A stretch of 64,000 nucleotides of DNA from Brassica napus (lineage: Eukaryota; Streptophyta; Magnoliopsida; Brassicales; Brassicaceae): contig NW_026016795.1 of the NCBI RefSeq assembly GCF_020379485.1, positions 1 through 64,000 on the forward strand, given 5' to 3'. Made by a program: the position numbers and the translations under genes. Of this stretch, positions 47,573 to 58,300 are shown piece by piece (the stretch's first letter is position 1; every line of letters starts with the position of its first letter). The notes below the pieces were generated by a model, which saw nothing but the letters and a program-made list of their open reading frames with translations, was not told where the DNA came from and searched no databases.

Positions 47573-50500
47573 ATGGATACCTCCGAGAACCCAAAGATGG
47601 TGATGATACCAGTTACTCTCAAGGGTCCTAACTACCTGACATGGGCAAGACTTGCCAAAACAGCTCTCGGAGGCAGAGGCCTTTGGGAGATTGTTGAAGA
47701 AGGCCGCCCCACCAAGAAGACTGTTCTAGGAGAGGATGGCAAAGAAGTGGTGGTTGCGGATGCTGGGGATAAGAAGAAAGGTCAGGAGGACCTCATGGTG
47801 TTGTCTATCATCCAGAATAGCCTCGCCCCTTCTCTCCAAGAGGCTTATGCATTCTGTGAAACTTCCAAGGAGCTGTGGGATACTCTCAAGAAGGTGTATG
47901 CCAACAAATCCAACATCAGCAAGGTGTATGAAGTAAAAGGAGCAATCAACTCTCTAAGTCAAGAGGACACAGACTTTGATGCTCATTTTGGGAAGTTCCG
48001 GTCTCTATGGGCTGAGCTAGAGATGCTCAGACCCGCAACAATTGATCCGGATGTTCTACATGAAAGAAGGGAGCAAGATAAGGTCTTTGCCTTGCTGCTC
48101 ACTCTCAACCCAGGGTATGATGACCTTATTAGGCACATACTGAGGAACAAGGAGCTTCCATCTCTAGATGAAGTGTGTGCTGAGATTCAGAAGGAGCACG
48201 GCTCAGTGGGTCTCTTTAAGAGAAAGGGGGAGCTAGTGATGGCCAATCAAGCTGAAGGAGCCGAGAGCAAACCTGCCGGAGTAGCCAACAAAGGGTACTA
48301 CAAGCCGGAGGAAAAGAAAGTGTGGGTGTGTGATCATTGCAAGAGGAAGGGTCACGGCAAGGACAAGTGCTGGATACTTCACCCACACCTCAAACCGGCT
48401 AAGTTCAAGACTGATGGTCGAGCAAACTACTCAGGTGATGTAGGAGAAGCTTCCACGGCCTACCGCACTCATGAGGGCAAGGGAAACCAGGATGAGTCCA
48501 TCAAGAAATCTGACATTGAGGCACTCATCAAAGCTCTCAAGGAGTCTGGTAAAACTCTTGGTTCCTCTCTTAGTGCATCATATCAATTGCCTAGGAGTTT
48601 ATTCACGGCATTTCAAGTTGCTCATGAATCTGATAGAGTTAAACCCTTAGTCATAGACTCAGGAGCCTCTCATCACATGATTAGTGATTTAAACTTGATT
48701 AAAAATATCACTCCTGCAGTAGGAAATGTTATGATAGCTGATGGTAACAAGGTTCCAATTAAAGGCATAGGGGAACTTAAATTATTTGAGAAAGAATCCA
48801 AAGCCTTCTACATGCCTAGTTTCACTTCTAATCTATTATCTGTGAAAAGGGTGACCAATGACTTGAATTGCAATGTTATATTTACGCCTGATGATGTCTA
48901 CTTTCAGGATATTGACTCATGTAGGTTGCTTGGCAAAGGTGTGAGCAAGGGAAACCTGTACTTGCTAGAAGACACTAAGCTTGCATCCGATCTATCTGTT
49001 GCTTTCAATTCAAGTTTTAATTTCCCTAAAGATGTAATGTGGCATGCTAGATTAGGACATCCTCATTCTCGTGCCTTGAACATCATGTTGCCTAGTATTT
49101 CATTCCAACAAGATTGTGAAGCTTGTATCTTAGGAAAACATTGCAAAACTGTATTTCCCAAGTCTAGTACAATCTATGAACACTGCTTTGATTTAATTCA
49201 CTCGGATGTATGGACAGCTCCATGTCTTTCTAGAGAACATCACAAGTATTTTGTGACCTTTATTGATGAGAAATCCAAGTACACATGGATCACTCTCTTA
49301 CAATCAAAGGATAGGGTCTTAGATGCATTTATAAACTTTGAAACATATGTCTCTAACCATTATAATGCCAAAGTTAAGATTTTGAGATCAGATAATGGAG
49401 GAGAGTACACCAGCAATGCATTCAAAGCCCATCTAGCCAAACGAGGTGTGATCCATCAAACCAGCTGTCCATACACTCCCCAACAAAATGGTGTGGCCGA
49501 GAGGAAGAACAGGCATCTCATGGAGGTCACTAGGAGCATGATGTTCCATACTAGTGTCCCAAAGAGCTTTTGGGGTGATGCGGTCCTAACTGCATGCTAC
49601 CTGATCAACCGCATTCCTACCAGAGTTCTAAAAGACTACTCTCCATTTGAGGTATTGAACAAAGCTAAACCATCTATTGATCATATGCGTGTGTTTGGGT
49701 GCCTGTGTTTTGTTTTGAAACCAGGAGAACTGAGGAACAAACTGGAGGCTAAGAGCACAAGAGCTATGTTCATTGGGTATTCACCAAACCAGAAGGGCTA
49801 TAAGTGCTATGAACCAGAGACTAGGAGAGTCTTGGTATCTAGAGATGTGAAGTTTGTAGAAACCAGAGGGTACTACAACAACAAGGATTGGAATGAGCTG
49901 GAGAACTTGTCTCAATCCGCATCAGATAGAGCAGCCAATCTCAGACAAGTCATGAGGAGACTTGGGGTCAGCTTACCTATGGAAGAGCCGGGACAAGCAG
50001 GATCAGATAATGTGGGAGGATCAAGCCGGTCTGAAGAGCAAACCGAGACAACTACAGATGAAGTTGAGATCCAAGAAGCTGCTCCCCTTGATCCTGAGGG
50101 GGGAAATCAGGGTGAACCACCTGTATCTGAGGAAGTTCATGATCAAGAAGAGCACCATGACCAAGAGGAGGAAGTAGAGGATCAGAATCAGAACTTGGAA
50201 GGTGGAGAAGGCACTCAGAATGAAAATGATCAGCCAGTACTTAGGAGAAGTACTAGGATCAAGAAGCCGGCTTCAAACTGGAACAACACCAGAGTCTACT
50301 TCAATGCAGAGGCAGTAGCTCACCCACCCAGTGGCGTGTGCTCCCTAGCTCACTATCCAGAAGAACATCAAGCCTTTGTGGGTTCATTGGATCAGGAATG
50401 GATACCAAGAACATATGCAGAAGCTATGGAAGATGATGAATGGAGGGAATCAGTGAATGATGAAATGGGAGCCATGGAGAGGAACAACACCTGGTATGAG

Positions 50501-51946
50501 ACAGAGCTTCCAAAAGGAAAGAAAGCCGTGACCAGCAGACTCATACACACCATCAAGTATCTTGCAAATGGGAAGCCAGAAAGAAAGAAGACCAGATTGG
50601 TAGCAAGAGGATACACACAAGTTTATGGAGAAGACTATCTAGACACCTTTGCACCAGTGGCCAAGCTCCACACAATCCGGATTATCCTTTCATTGGCAGT
50701 AAATCAAGAGTGGGATCTTTGGCAAATGGATGTGAAGAATGCCTTCTTGCAAGGTGAACTAGAAGATGAGGTATATATGAGACCACCGCCGGGAATGGAA
50801 GAGATGGTGAAACCAGGGAATGTACTCAGACTCAGAAAAGCCATATATGGTTTGAAGCAATCACCAAGAGCTTGGTATCACAAGCTGAGCACTACACTGA
50901 ATGGGAGAGGCTTTGTGAAGTCTCAAGCGGATCACACACTCTTCACTCTCACCAGCAAGCAAGGGATTGTTGTGATTCTAGTCTATGTGGATGATATCAT
51001 CATCACTGGTTGTGACAAGGAGGGGATCAGTTCAACCAAGACCTTTCTTAAAGCCGCATTTGATATCAAAGACCTAGGAGAACTGAAGTACTTCCTCGGC
51101 ATTGAGATGTGCAGATCAAAGGAAGGATTGTTCATGTCCCAAAGAAAGTATACCCTGGACATCTTAAAGGAGGCAGGAGATCTTGGAGGAAGACAAGCCA
51201 AGACACCACTTGAAGAAGGTTACAAGGTATTGCGAGAGGGGGAGTATGAAGATACTCCATTTGAAGATGTCAAGCAGTATAGAAGGATGGTTGGGAAGCT
51301 GATCTATCTAACCATCACTCGGCCAGATGTGTGCTTTGCAGTTAATCAAGTAAGCCAGCACATGCAAACTCCCAAGGTTCATCACTGGAACATGGTGGAG
51401 AGGATCCTAAGATACTTGAGAGAGGCGCCAGGTCAGGGTGTATGGATGGCTTGCAACAAGAACACTGAGGTGATAGGATACTGTGATGCAGATTGGGCTG
51501 GGGACAGAGTAGACAGAAGGTCAACCACCGGCTATTGTACATTCATTGGAGGGAATCTGGTCACTTGGAAGAGCAAGAAGCAGAAGGTGGTGTCTTGCTC
51601 AAGTGCAGAAGCAGAGTACAGATCAATGAGGAAGCTAACCAGTGAGCTTATCTGGATAAAGGGGCTTCTAGGCGACTTGGGAATTGAGATCACCACTCCC
51701 ATGACCATGCATTGTGACAATCAAGCTGCAATACACATTGCATCCAACTCAGTCTTCCATGAGAGGACAAAACACATAGAAGTGGACTGTCACAAGGTGA
51801 GACAAGCAGTAGAACAGCAAGTGATCCTCCCATGCTATACAAGAAGTGAGGATCAGCTGGCTGACATCTTCACCAAGGCAGCCAGCAGCAAAGTTTGTGA
51901 GTCCATTCTTCCAAGACTTGGACTCATAAACCTTCCATGTCAATGA
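47573..51946 (+). CDS. gag-pol: Ty1/copia Gag-Pol polyprotein, intact
   Basis: 1,457 codons from the ATG at 47,573 to TGA at 51,944. The frame is open 17 codons further upstream but only from TTG, so the ATG is preferred; it also matches the Gag-only relative. Domains in residues from this ATG: Gag with PVTLKGPNYLTWARLAK near 15-30; CCHC knuckle C253-C256-H261-C266; aspartic protease DSGAS 362-366; integrase zinc site H491, H496, C515, C518; integrase catalytic D545, D607, E643 (D-X61-D-X35-E); acidic, Glu/Gln-rich linker about 810-885, then RRSTRIKKP; reverse transcriptase with QMDVKNAF (D1053) and YVDD 1138-1141; RNase H with D1305, E1346, DNQAA near 1382, and a KHIEVDCH segment near 1400. 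Protease cuts Gag-Pol in the particle, RT/RNase H make cDNA, and integrase inserts it. No stop or frameshift; length is normal for plant copia. Confidence 0.97.
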   Translation: MDTSENPKMVMIPVTLKGPNYLTWARLAKTALGGRGLWEIVEEGRPTKKTVLGEDGKEVVVADAGDKKKGQEDLMVLSIIQNSLAPSLQEAYAFCETSKELWDTLKKVYANKSNISKVYEVKGAINSLSQEDTDFDAHFGKFRSLWAELEMLRPATIDPDVLHERREQDKVFALLLTLNPGYDDLIRHILRNKELPSLDEVCAEIQKEHGSVGLFKRKGELVMANQAEGAESKPAGVANKGYYKPEEKKVWVCDHCKRKGHGKDKCWILHPHLKPAKFKTDGRANYSGDVGEASTAYRTHEGKGNQDESIKKSDIEALIKALKESGKTLGSSLSASYQLPRSLFTAFQVAHESDRVKPLVIDSGASHHMISDLNLIKNITPAVGNVMIADGNKVPIKGIGELKLFEKESKAFYMPSFTSNLLSVKRVTNDLNCNVIFTPDDVYFQDIDSCRLLGKGVSKGNLYLLEDTKLASDLSVAFNSSFNFPKDVMWHARLGHPHSRALNIMLPSISFQQDCEACILGKHCKTVFPKSSTIYEHCFDLIHSDVWTAPCLSREHHKYFVTFIDEKSKYTWITLLQSKDRVLDAFINFETYVSNHYNAKVKILRSDNGGEYTSNAFKAHLAKRGVIHQTSCPYTPQQNGVAERKNRHLMEVTRSMMFHTSVPKSFWGDAVLTACYLINRIPTRVLKDYSPFEVLNKAKPSIDHMRVFGCLCFVLKPGELRNKLEAKSTRAMFIGYSPNQKGYKCYEPETRRVLVSRDVKFVETRGYYNNKDWNELENLSQSASDRAANLRQVMRRLGVSLPMEEPGQAGSDNVGGSSRSEEQTETTTDEVEIQEAAPLDPEGGNQGEPPVSEEVHDQEEHHDQEEEVEDQNQNLEGGEGTQNENDQPVLRRSTRIKKPASNWNNTRVYFNAEAVAHPPSGVCSLAHYPEEHQAFVGSLDQEWIPRTYAEAMEDDEWRESVNDEMGAMERNNTWYETELPKGKKAVTSRLIHTIKYLANGKPERKKTRLVARGYTQVYGEDYLDTFAPVAKLHTIRIILSLAVNQEWDLWQMDVKNAFLQGELEDEVYMRPPPGMEEMVKPGNVLRLRKAIYGLKQSPRAWYHKLSTTLNGRGFVKSQADHTLFTLTSKQGIVVILVYVDDIIITGCDKEGISSTKTFLKAAFDIKDLGELKYFLGIEMCRSKEGLFMSQRKYTLDILKEAGDLGGRQAKTPLEEGYKVLREGEYEDTPFEDVKQYRRMVGKLIYLTITRPDVCFAVNQVSQHMQTPKVHHWNMVERILRYLREAPGQGVWMACNKNTEVIGYCDADWAGDRVDRRSTTGYCTFIGGNLVTWKSKKQKVVSCSSAEAEYRSMRKLTSELIWIKGLLGDLGIEITTPMTMHCDNQAAIHIASNSVFHERTKHIEVDCHKVRQAVEQQVILPCYTRSEDQLADIFTKAASSKVCESILPRLGLINLPCQ

Positions 51947-52087
51947 TCCCCTCACCATGGAGTATTCTACTCTTTTTCCTTTGCTTGGTTTTTATCCCAA
52001 GTGGTTTTTCCAAGTAAAGGTTTTAATGAGGGAATGCTTCATGGATTTCCAAGCTTGACACTCACTACTGTCAAGCTTGAGGGGGAG
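51947..52087 (+). other. 3' untranslated module and polypurine tract of the complete copia element
   Basis: Between the stop codon and 3' LTR. The module at 51,965-52,032 (TCTACTCTTTTTCC, TCCCAAGTGGTTTTTCC, AAAGGTTTTAATGAGGGA) matches the one at 41,721 in the Gag-only element. The PPT GAGGGGGAG is at 52,079-52,087, directly before TGTTGAC. Confidence 0.85.
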
Positions 52088-52561
52088 TGTTGACATGAAG
52101 AATAAAGCAAGAAGATAGGAACTTGGAGAACAAGGCTGTCCGTACAACCTAAGAGTGACTTGCAAGGAAAGGAAGCAAGTCATGAGTTAACCAACTCGGT
52201 CAAGTGATTAAAAGATCTCCTAGTGAGTGGGAATGTCGACATGTATCCGTTGAAGAGAAGTGAGTGGAGGAGTCACGGGTGTGTCTAAGAGAAGAGAGAG
52301 GGAGCTGACCGTTGGGAGCTGTCACTATCCCTCTTGCTGAACGAGCCATCCGCGGATCTGCCTCCTCTTTGTTTATTCTTTCCCTTGTACTATCTTCTCA
52401 TTGTTTATGCATTCTTGTATGTCTTTAAATACCCTGTCATGTGTAACAAATCAAGTAAGGAAACTTATTCTCCTTCTATTCTCTTTGTCACACTCTCACG
52501 GAAACTCTCTCCATCTCTTTCTCTTCTCTCTTAATCTCTCCTTAATCTTCTAAAACTCTCA
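52088..52561 (+). repeat. 3' LTR of the complete copia element
   Basis: 474 bp, TGTTGACATG to CTCTCA, same length as the 5' copy with one substitution (CTCTTTCTC here, CTCTTACTC in the 5' copy). The promoter-like TTTAAATA also occurs here and could read out into the satellite downstream. Confidence 0.95.
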
Positions 52562-54571
52562 CGAAGAAGCTGTGCTATTCCCAAACTGGGAAACTGGAAT
52601 CACCTGATTTGAAAGTGGGATAACTTCTTCATCCCAACTCCTATGAGATTTATTCAACTTCCTGGTGATTCTCCACCACTTTATGTATCCAAATCAAGCT
52701 TCTCACAAAGTGATTCATCCTGGTTTGATTGGAACGACGAAGAAGCTGTGCTATTCCCAAACTGGGAAACTGGAATCACCTGATTTGAAAGTGGGATAAC
52801 TTCTTCATCCCAACTCCTATGAGATTTATTCAACTTCCTGGTGATTCTCCACCACTTTATGTATCCAAATCAAGCTTCTCACAAAGTGATTCATCCTGGT
52901 TTGATTGGAACGACGAAGAAGCTGTGCTATTCCCAAACTGGGAAACTGGAATCACCTGATTTGAAAGTGGGATAACTTCTTCATCCCAACTCCTATGAGA
53001 TTTATTCAACTTCCTGGTGATTCTCCACCACTTTATGTATCCAAATCAAGCTTCTCACAAAGTGATTCATCCTGGTTTGATTGGAACGACGAAGAAGCTG
53101 TGCTATTCCCAAACTGGGAAACTGGAATCACCTGATTTGAAAGTGGGATAACTTCTTCATCCCAACTCCTATGAGATTTATTCAACTTCCTGGTGATTCT
53201 CCACCACTTTATGTATCCAAATCAAGCTTCTCACAAAGTGATTCATCCTGGTTTGATTGGAACGACGAAGAAGCTGTGCTATTCCCAAACTGGGAAACTG
53301 GAATCACCTGATTTGAAAGTGGGATAACTTCTTCATCCCAACTCCTATGAGATTTATTCAACTTCCTGGTGATTCTCCACCACTTTATGTATCCAAATCA
53401 AGCTTCTTACAAAGTGATTCATCCTGGTTTGATTGGAACGACGAAGAAGCTGTGCTATTCCCAAACTGGGAAACTGGAATCACCTGATTTGAAAGTGGGA
53501 TAACTTCTTCATCCCAACTCCTATGAGATTTATTCAACTTCCTGGTGATTCTCCACCACTTTATGTATCCAAATCAAGCTTCTCACAAAGTGATTCATCC
53601 TGGTTTGATTGGAACGACGAAGAAGCTGTGCTATTCCCAAACTGGGAAACTGGAATCACCTGATTTGAAAGTGGGATAACTTCTTCATCCAACTCCTATG
53701 AGATTTATTCAACTTCCTGGTGATTCTCCACCACTTTATGTATCCAAATCAAGCTTCTCACAAAGTGATTCATCCTGGTTTGATTGGAACGACGAAGAAG
53801 CTGTGCTATTCCCAAACTGGGAAACTGGAATCACCTGATTTGAAAGTGGGATAACTTCTTCATCCCAACTCCTATGAGATTTATTCAACTTCCTGGTGAT
53901 TCTCCACCACTTTATGTATCCAAATCAAGCTTCTCACAAAGTGATTCATCCTGGTTTGATTGGAACGACGAAGAAGCTGTGCTATTCCCAAACTGGGAAA
54001 CTGGAATCACCTGATTTGAAAGTGGGATAACTTCTTCATCCAACTCCTATGAGATTTATTCAACTTCCTGGTGATTCTCCACCACTTTATGTATCCAAAT
54101 CAAGCTTCTCACAAAGTGATTCATCCTGGTTTGATTGGAACGACGAAGAAGCTGTGCTATTCCCAAACTGGGAAACTGGAATCACCTGATTTGAAAGTGG
54201 GATAACTTCTTCATCCCAACTCCTATGAGATTTATTCAACTTCCTGGTGATTCTCCACCACTTTATGTATCCAAATCAAGCTTCTTACAAAGTGATTCAT
54301 CCTGGTTTGATTGGAACGACGAAGAAGCTGTGCTATTCCCAAACTGGGAAACTGGAATCACCTGATTTGAAAGTGGGATAACTTCTTCATCCAACTCCTA
54401 TGAGATTTATTCAACTTCCTGGTGATTCTCCACCACTTTATGTATCCAAATCAAGCTTCTCACAAAGTGATTCATCCTGGTTTGATTGGAACGACGAAGA
54501 AGCTGTGCTATTCCCAAACTGGGAAACTGGAATCACCTGATTTGAAAGTGGGATAACTTCTTCATCCCAAC
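52562..54571 (+). repeat. CentBr-like satellite, domain C1 (about 11 units)
   Basis: Resumes with the right target duplication CGAAG (52,562-52,566), in register with the unit interrupted at 46,919. Units are B-type (C at position 40, T at 16, G at 146). Three units have CATCCAACT with one C lost (near 53,687, 54,038 and 54,389), two of them in alternate units. AAGCTTCTTAC, a substitution at position 9, occurs near 53,408 and 54,286, 878 bp apart. It ends at CATCCCAAC before a foreign insert. Confidence 0.92.
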
Positions 54572-55302
54572 AGAACCTATGATAGGGATTATCACTTCCT
54601 GGTGATATCATCCATGAATCAAACGACACTTCTGGAACTGAGATGGATTGAAAGGATCGTCAAGAGATGCGGAATGACTCTTGATATACCTACGATCTAA
54701 GGAACACCTAAGAACAAATAGTGTGTTGGATAACCACCAAAGACACACAAAGATGATTCTGACCACCAAATCAACAACCGGTTCAAACCGATGAACTATC
54801 TAAAGAACTCTCTCTCTCACTCAGAGAAGAAACGAACTAAATTCAAAAACATAGACTAAGACTTTTGACTAGAAATAAGTGTGTTTGAATGAATCCCTTG
54901 ATATGACCATGACTTTGACTCCTTTTGTTGATATTCTTGATGCAAATGGCATAAGACCATCAGCAAAGGCCTGGTCCAATTTGGTGTAAAACCGACCCAA
55001 ATTGAATTTGTTATGAATTTTTCCTTGGGCTGAAAAAGGCTCACTTCCGCCCAAAAACTAAACAAGCTCCTTCTTCAGTGTCACTTAGCTCATTCAGCTC
55101 CAGCTAGGGTCACTTAGCTCACTCAGCTCATCCACTCAGATATGAAGTGTCACTTCGATTCAGCTTGACCAGCTCTCCAATAAGTGTCACTTCGTCCAGC
55201 TCGTCCAAAGTTAGCTTCTGGCTCGACCATGGTTGCTTCATCCGATGGGGAAACTGGTTGGGACGAGTTGTGCACCAAACTGGTGGGATGAAAGGGGCCT
55301 TC
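54572..55302. other. 731-bp unidentified insert flanked by CCCAAC
   Basis: The satellite stops after CCCAAC (54,566-54,571) and resumes with CCCAAC (55,303-55,308), so a 5-6 bp target duplication is possible. The ends are not TG/CA and I see no terminal inverted repeats. The first 60 bp or so still resemble satellite (CCTATGATAGGGATTATCAC, then TTCCTGGTGAT and ATCCATGAATCAAA), so the insert may start within an old diverged unit. The rest has no recognised protein. Around 55,075-55,210 a short motif recurs (GTGTCACTTAGCTCA, GGTCACTTAGCTCA, GTGTCACTTCGATTCAGCT, GTGTCACTTCGTCCAGCT), a small degenerate tandem repeat. A retroelement fragment or inserted pericentromeric repeat are both possible. 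Confidence 0.5.
55075..55206. repeat. Degenerate short tandem repeat GTGTCACTT-N-CAGCTC in the 731-bp insert
   Basis: Four copies of a GTCACTT[A/C]G core, at 55,079, 55,110, 55,149 and 55,187, spaced about 30-40 bp, each followed by a CAGCT-containing stretch. Copies are diverged. No function is evident. Confidence 0.5.
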
Positions 55303-58300
55303 CCCAACTCCTATGAGATTTATTCAACTTCCTGGTGATTCTCCACCACTTTATGTATCCAAATCAAGCTTCTCACAAAGTGATTCATCCTGGTTTGATT
55401 GGAACGACGAAGAAGCTGTGCTATTCCCAAACTGGGAAACTGGAATCACCTGATTTGAAAGTGGGATAACTTCTTCATCCCAACTCCTATGAGATTTATT
55501 CAACTTCCTGGTGATTCTCCACCACTTTATGTATCCAAATCAAGCTTCTCACAAAGTGATTCATCCTGGTTTGATTGGAACGACGAAGAAGCTGTGCTAT
55601 TCCCAAACTGGGAAACTGGAATCACCTGATTTGAAAGTGGGATAACTTCTTCATGCCAACTCCTATGAGATTTATTCAACTTCCTGGTGATTCTCCACCA
55701 CTTTATGTATCCAAATCAAGCTTCTCACAAAGTGATTCATCCTGGTTTGATTGGAACGACGAAGAAGCTGTGCTATTCCCAAACTGGGAAACTGGAATCA
55801 CCTGATTTGAAAGTGGGATAACTTCTTCATGCCAACTCCTATGAGATTTATTCAACTTCCTGGTGATTCTCCACCACTTTATGTATCCAAATCAAGCTTC
55901 TCACAAAGTGATTCATCCTGGTTTGATTGGAACGACGAAGAAGCTGTGCTATTCCCAAACTGGGAAACTGGAATCACCTGATTTGAAAGTGGGATAACTT
56001 CTTCATCCCAACTCCTATGAGATTTATTCAACTTCCTGGTGATTCTCCACCACTTTATGTATCCAAATCAAGCTTCTCACAAAGTGATTCATCCTGGTTT
56101 GATTGGAACGACGAAGAAGCTGTGCTATTCCCAAACTGGGAAACTGGAATCACCTGATTTGAAAGTGGGATAACTTCTTCATGCCAACTCCTATGAGATT
56201 TATTCAACTTCCTGGTGATTCTCCACCACTTTATGTATCCAAATCAAGCTTCTCACAAAGTGATTCATCCTGGTTTGATTGGAACGACGAAGAAGCTGTG
56301 CTATTCCCAAACTGGGAAACTGGAATCACCTGATTTGAAAGTGGGATAACTTCTTTTCCCAACTCCTATGAGATTTATTCAACTTCCTGGTGATTCTCCA
56401 CCACTTTATGTATCCAAATCAAGCTTCTCACAAAGTGATTCATCCTGGTTTGATTGGAACGACGAAGAAGCTGTGCTATTCCCAAACTGGGAAACTGGAA
56501 TCACCTGATTTGAAAGTGGGATAACTTCTTCATCCCAACTCCTATGAGATTTATTCAACTTCCTGGTGATTCTCCACCACTTTATGTATCCAAATCAAGC
56601 TTCTCACAAAGTGATTCATCCTGGTTTGATTGGAACGACGAAGAAGCTGTGCTATTCCCAAACTGGGAAACTGGAATCACCTGATTTGAAAGTGGGATAA
56701 CTTCTTCATCCCAACTCCTATGAGATTTATTCAACTTCCTGGTGATTCTCCACCACTTTATGTATCCAAATCAAGCTTCTCACAAAGTGATTCATCCTGG
56801 TTTGATTGGAACGACGAAGAAGCTGTGCTATTCCCAAACTGGGAAACTGGAATCACCTGATTTGAAAGTGGGATAACTTCTTCATCCCAACTCCTATGAG
56901 ATTTATTCAACTTCCTGGTGATTCTCCACCACTTTATGTATCCAAATCAAGCTTCTCACAAAGTGATTCATCCTGGTTTGATTGGAACGACGAAGAAGCT
57001 GTGCTATTCCCAAACTGGGAAACTGGAATCACCTGATTTGAAAGTGGGATAACTTCTTCATGCCAACTCCTATGAGATTTATTCAACTTCCTGGTGATTC
57101 TCCACCACTTTATGTATCCAAATCAAGCTTCTCACAAAGTGATTCATCCTGGTTTGATTGGAACGACGAAGAAGCTGTGCTATTCCCAAACTGGGAAACT
57201 GGAATCACCTGATTTGAAAGTGGGATAACTTCTTCATCCCAACTCCTATGAGATTTATTCAACTTCCTGGTGATTCTCCACCACTTTATGTATCCAAATC
57301 AAGCTTCTCACAAAGTGATTCATCCTGGTTTGATTGGAACGACGAAGAAGCTGTGCTATTCCCAAACTGGGAAACTGGAATCACCTGATTTGAAAGTGGG
57401 ATAACTTCTTCATGCCAACTCCTATGAGATTTATTCAACTTCCTGGTGATTCTCCACCACTTTATGTATCCAAATCAAGCTTCTCACAAAGTGATTCATC
57501 CTGGTTTGATTGGAACGACGAAGAAGCTGTGCTATTCCCAAACTGGGAAACTGGAATCACCTGATTTGAAAGTGGGATAACTTCTTCATGCCAACTCCTA
57601 TGAGATTTATTCAACTTCCTGGTGATTCTCCACCACTTTATGTATCCAAATCAAGCTTCTCACAAAGTGATTCATCCTGGTTTGATTGGAACGACGAAGA
57701 AGCTGTGCTATTCCCAAACTGGGAAACTGGAATCACCTGATTTGAAAGTGGGATAACTTCTTCATCCCAACTCCTATGAGATTTATTCAACTTCCTGGTG
57801 ATTCTCCACCACTTTATGTATCCAAATCAAGCTTCTCACAAAGTGATTCATCCTGGTTTGATTGGAACGACGAAGAAGCTGTGCTATTCCCAAACTGGGA
57901 AACTGGAATCACCTGATTTGAAAGTGGGATAACTTCTTCATGCCAACTCCTATGAGATTTATTCAACTTCCTGGTGATTCTCCACCACTTTATGTATCCA
58001 AATCAAGCTTCTCACAAAGTGATTCATCCTGGTTTGATTGGAACGACGAAGAAGCTGTGCTATTCCCAAACTGGGAAACTGGAATCACCTGATTTGAAAG
58101 TGGGATAACTTCTTCATGCCAACTCCTATGAGATTTATTCAACTTCCTGGTGATTCTCCACCACTTTATGTATCCAAATCAAGCTTCTCACAAAGTGATT
58201 CATCCTGGTTTGATTGGAACGACGAAGAAGCTGTGCTATTCCCAAACTGGGAAACTGGAATCACCTGATTTGAAAGTGGGATAACTTCTTCATGCCAACT

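Larger units (their letters stand above)
46920..52561 (+). mobile_element. Complete, recently inserted Ty1/copia retrotransposon (5,642 bp)
   Basis: All parts are present in the right order: CGAAG duplication, 474-bp 5' LTR, PBS, one long Gag-Pol frame in Ty1/copia order (protease, integrase, reverse transcriptase, RNase H), PPT, 474-bp 3' LTR and CGAAG. The LTRs differ at one base by my reading (about 47,351 A against 52,519 T), so insertion is very recent: of the order of 0.1 million years or less at commonly used plant rates (rough inference). Nothing seen would prevent it from being mobile. It sits in satellite near a domain B/C transition, in the same orientation as the array. Confidence 0.97.

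Noticed and set aside
50392..51958. Several minus-strand frames under the copia polyprotein
   Set aside because: Shadows of the strong + strand coding sequence, with no motifs of their own.
55147..55338. 63-codon frame at the right edge of the 731-bp insert
   Set aside because: It crosses from the insert into satellite DNA and lies over a degenerate short repeat.
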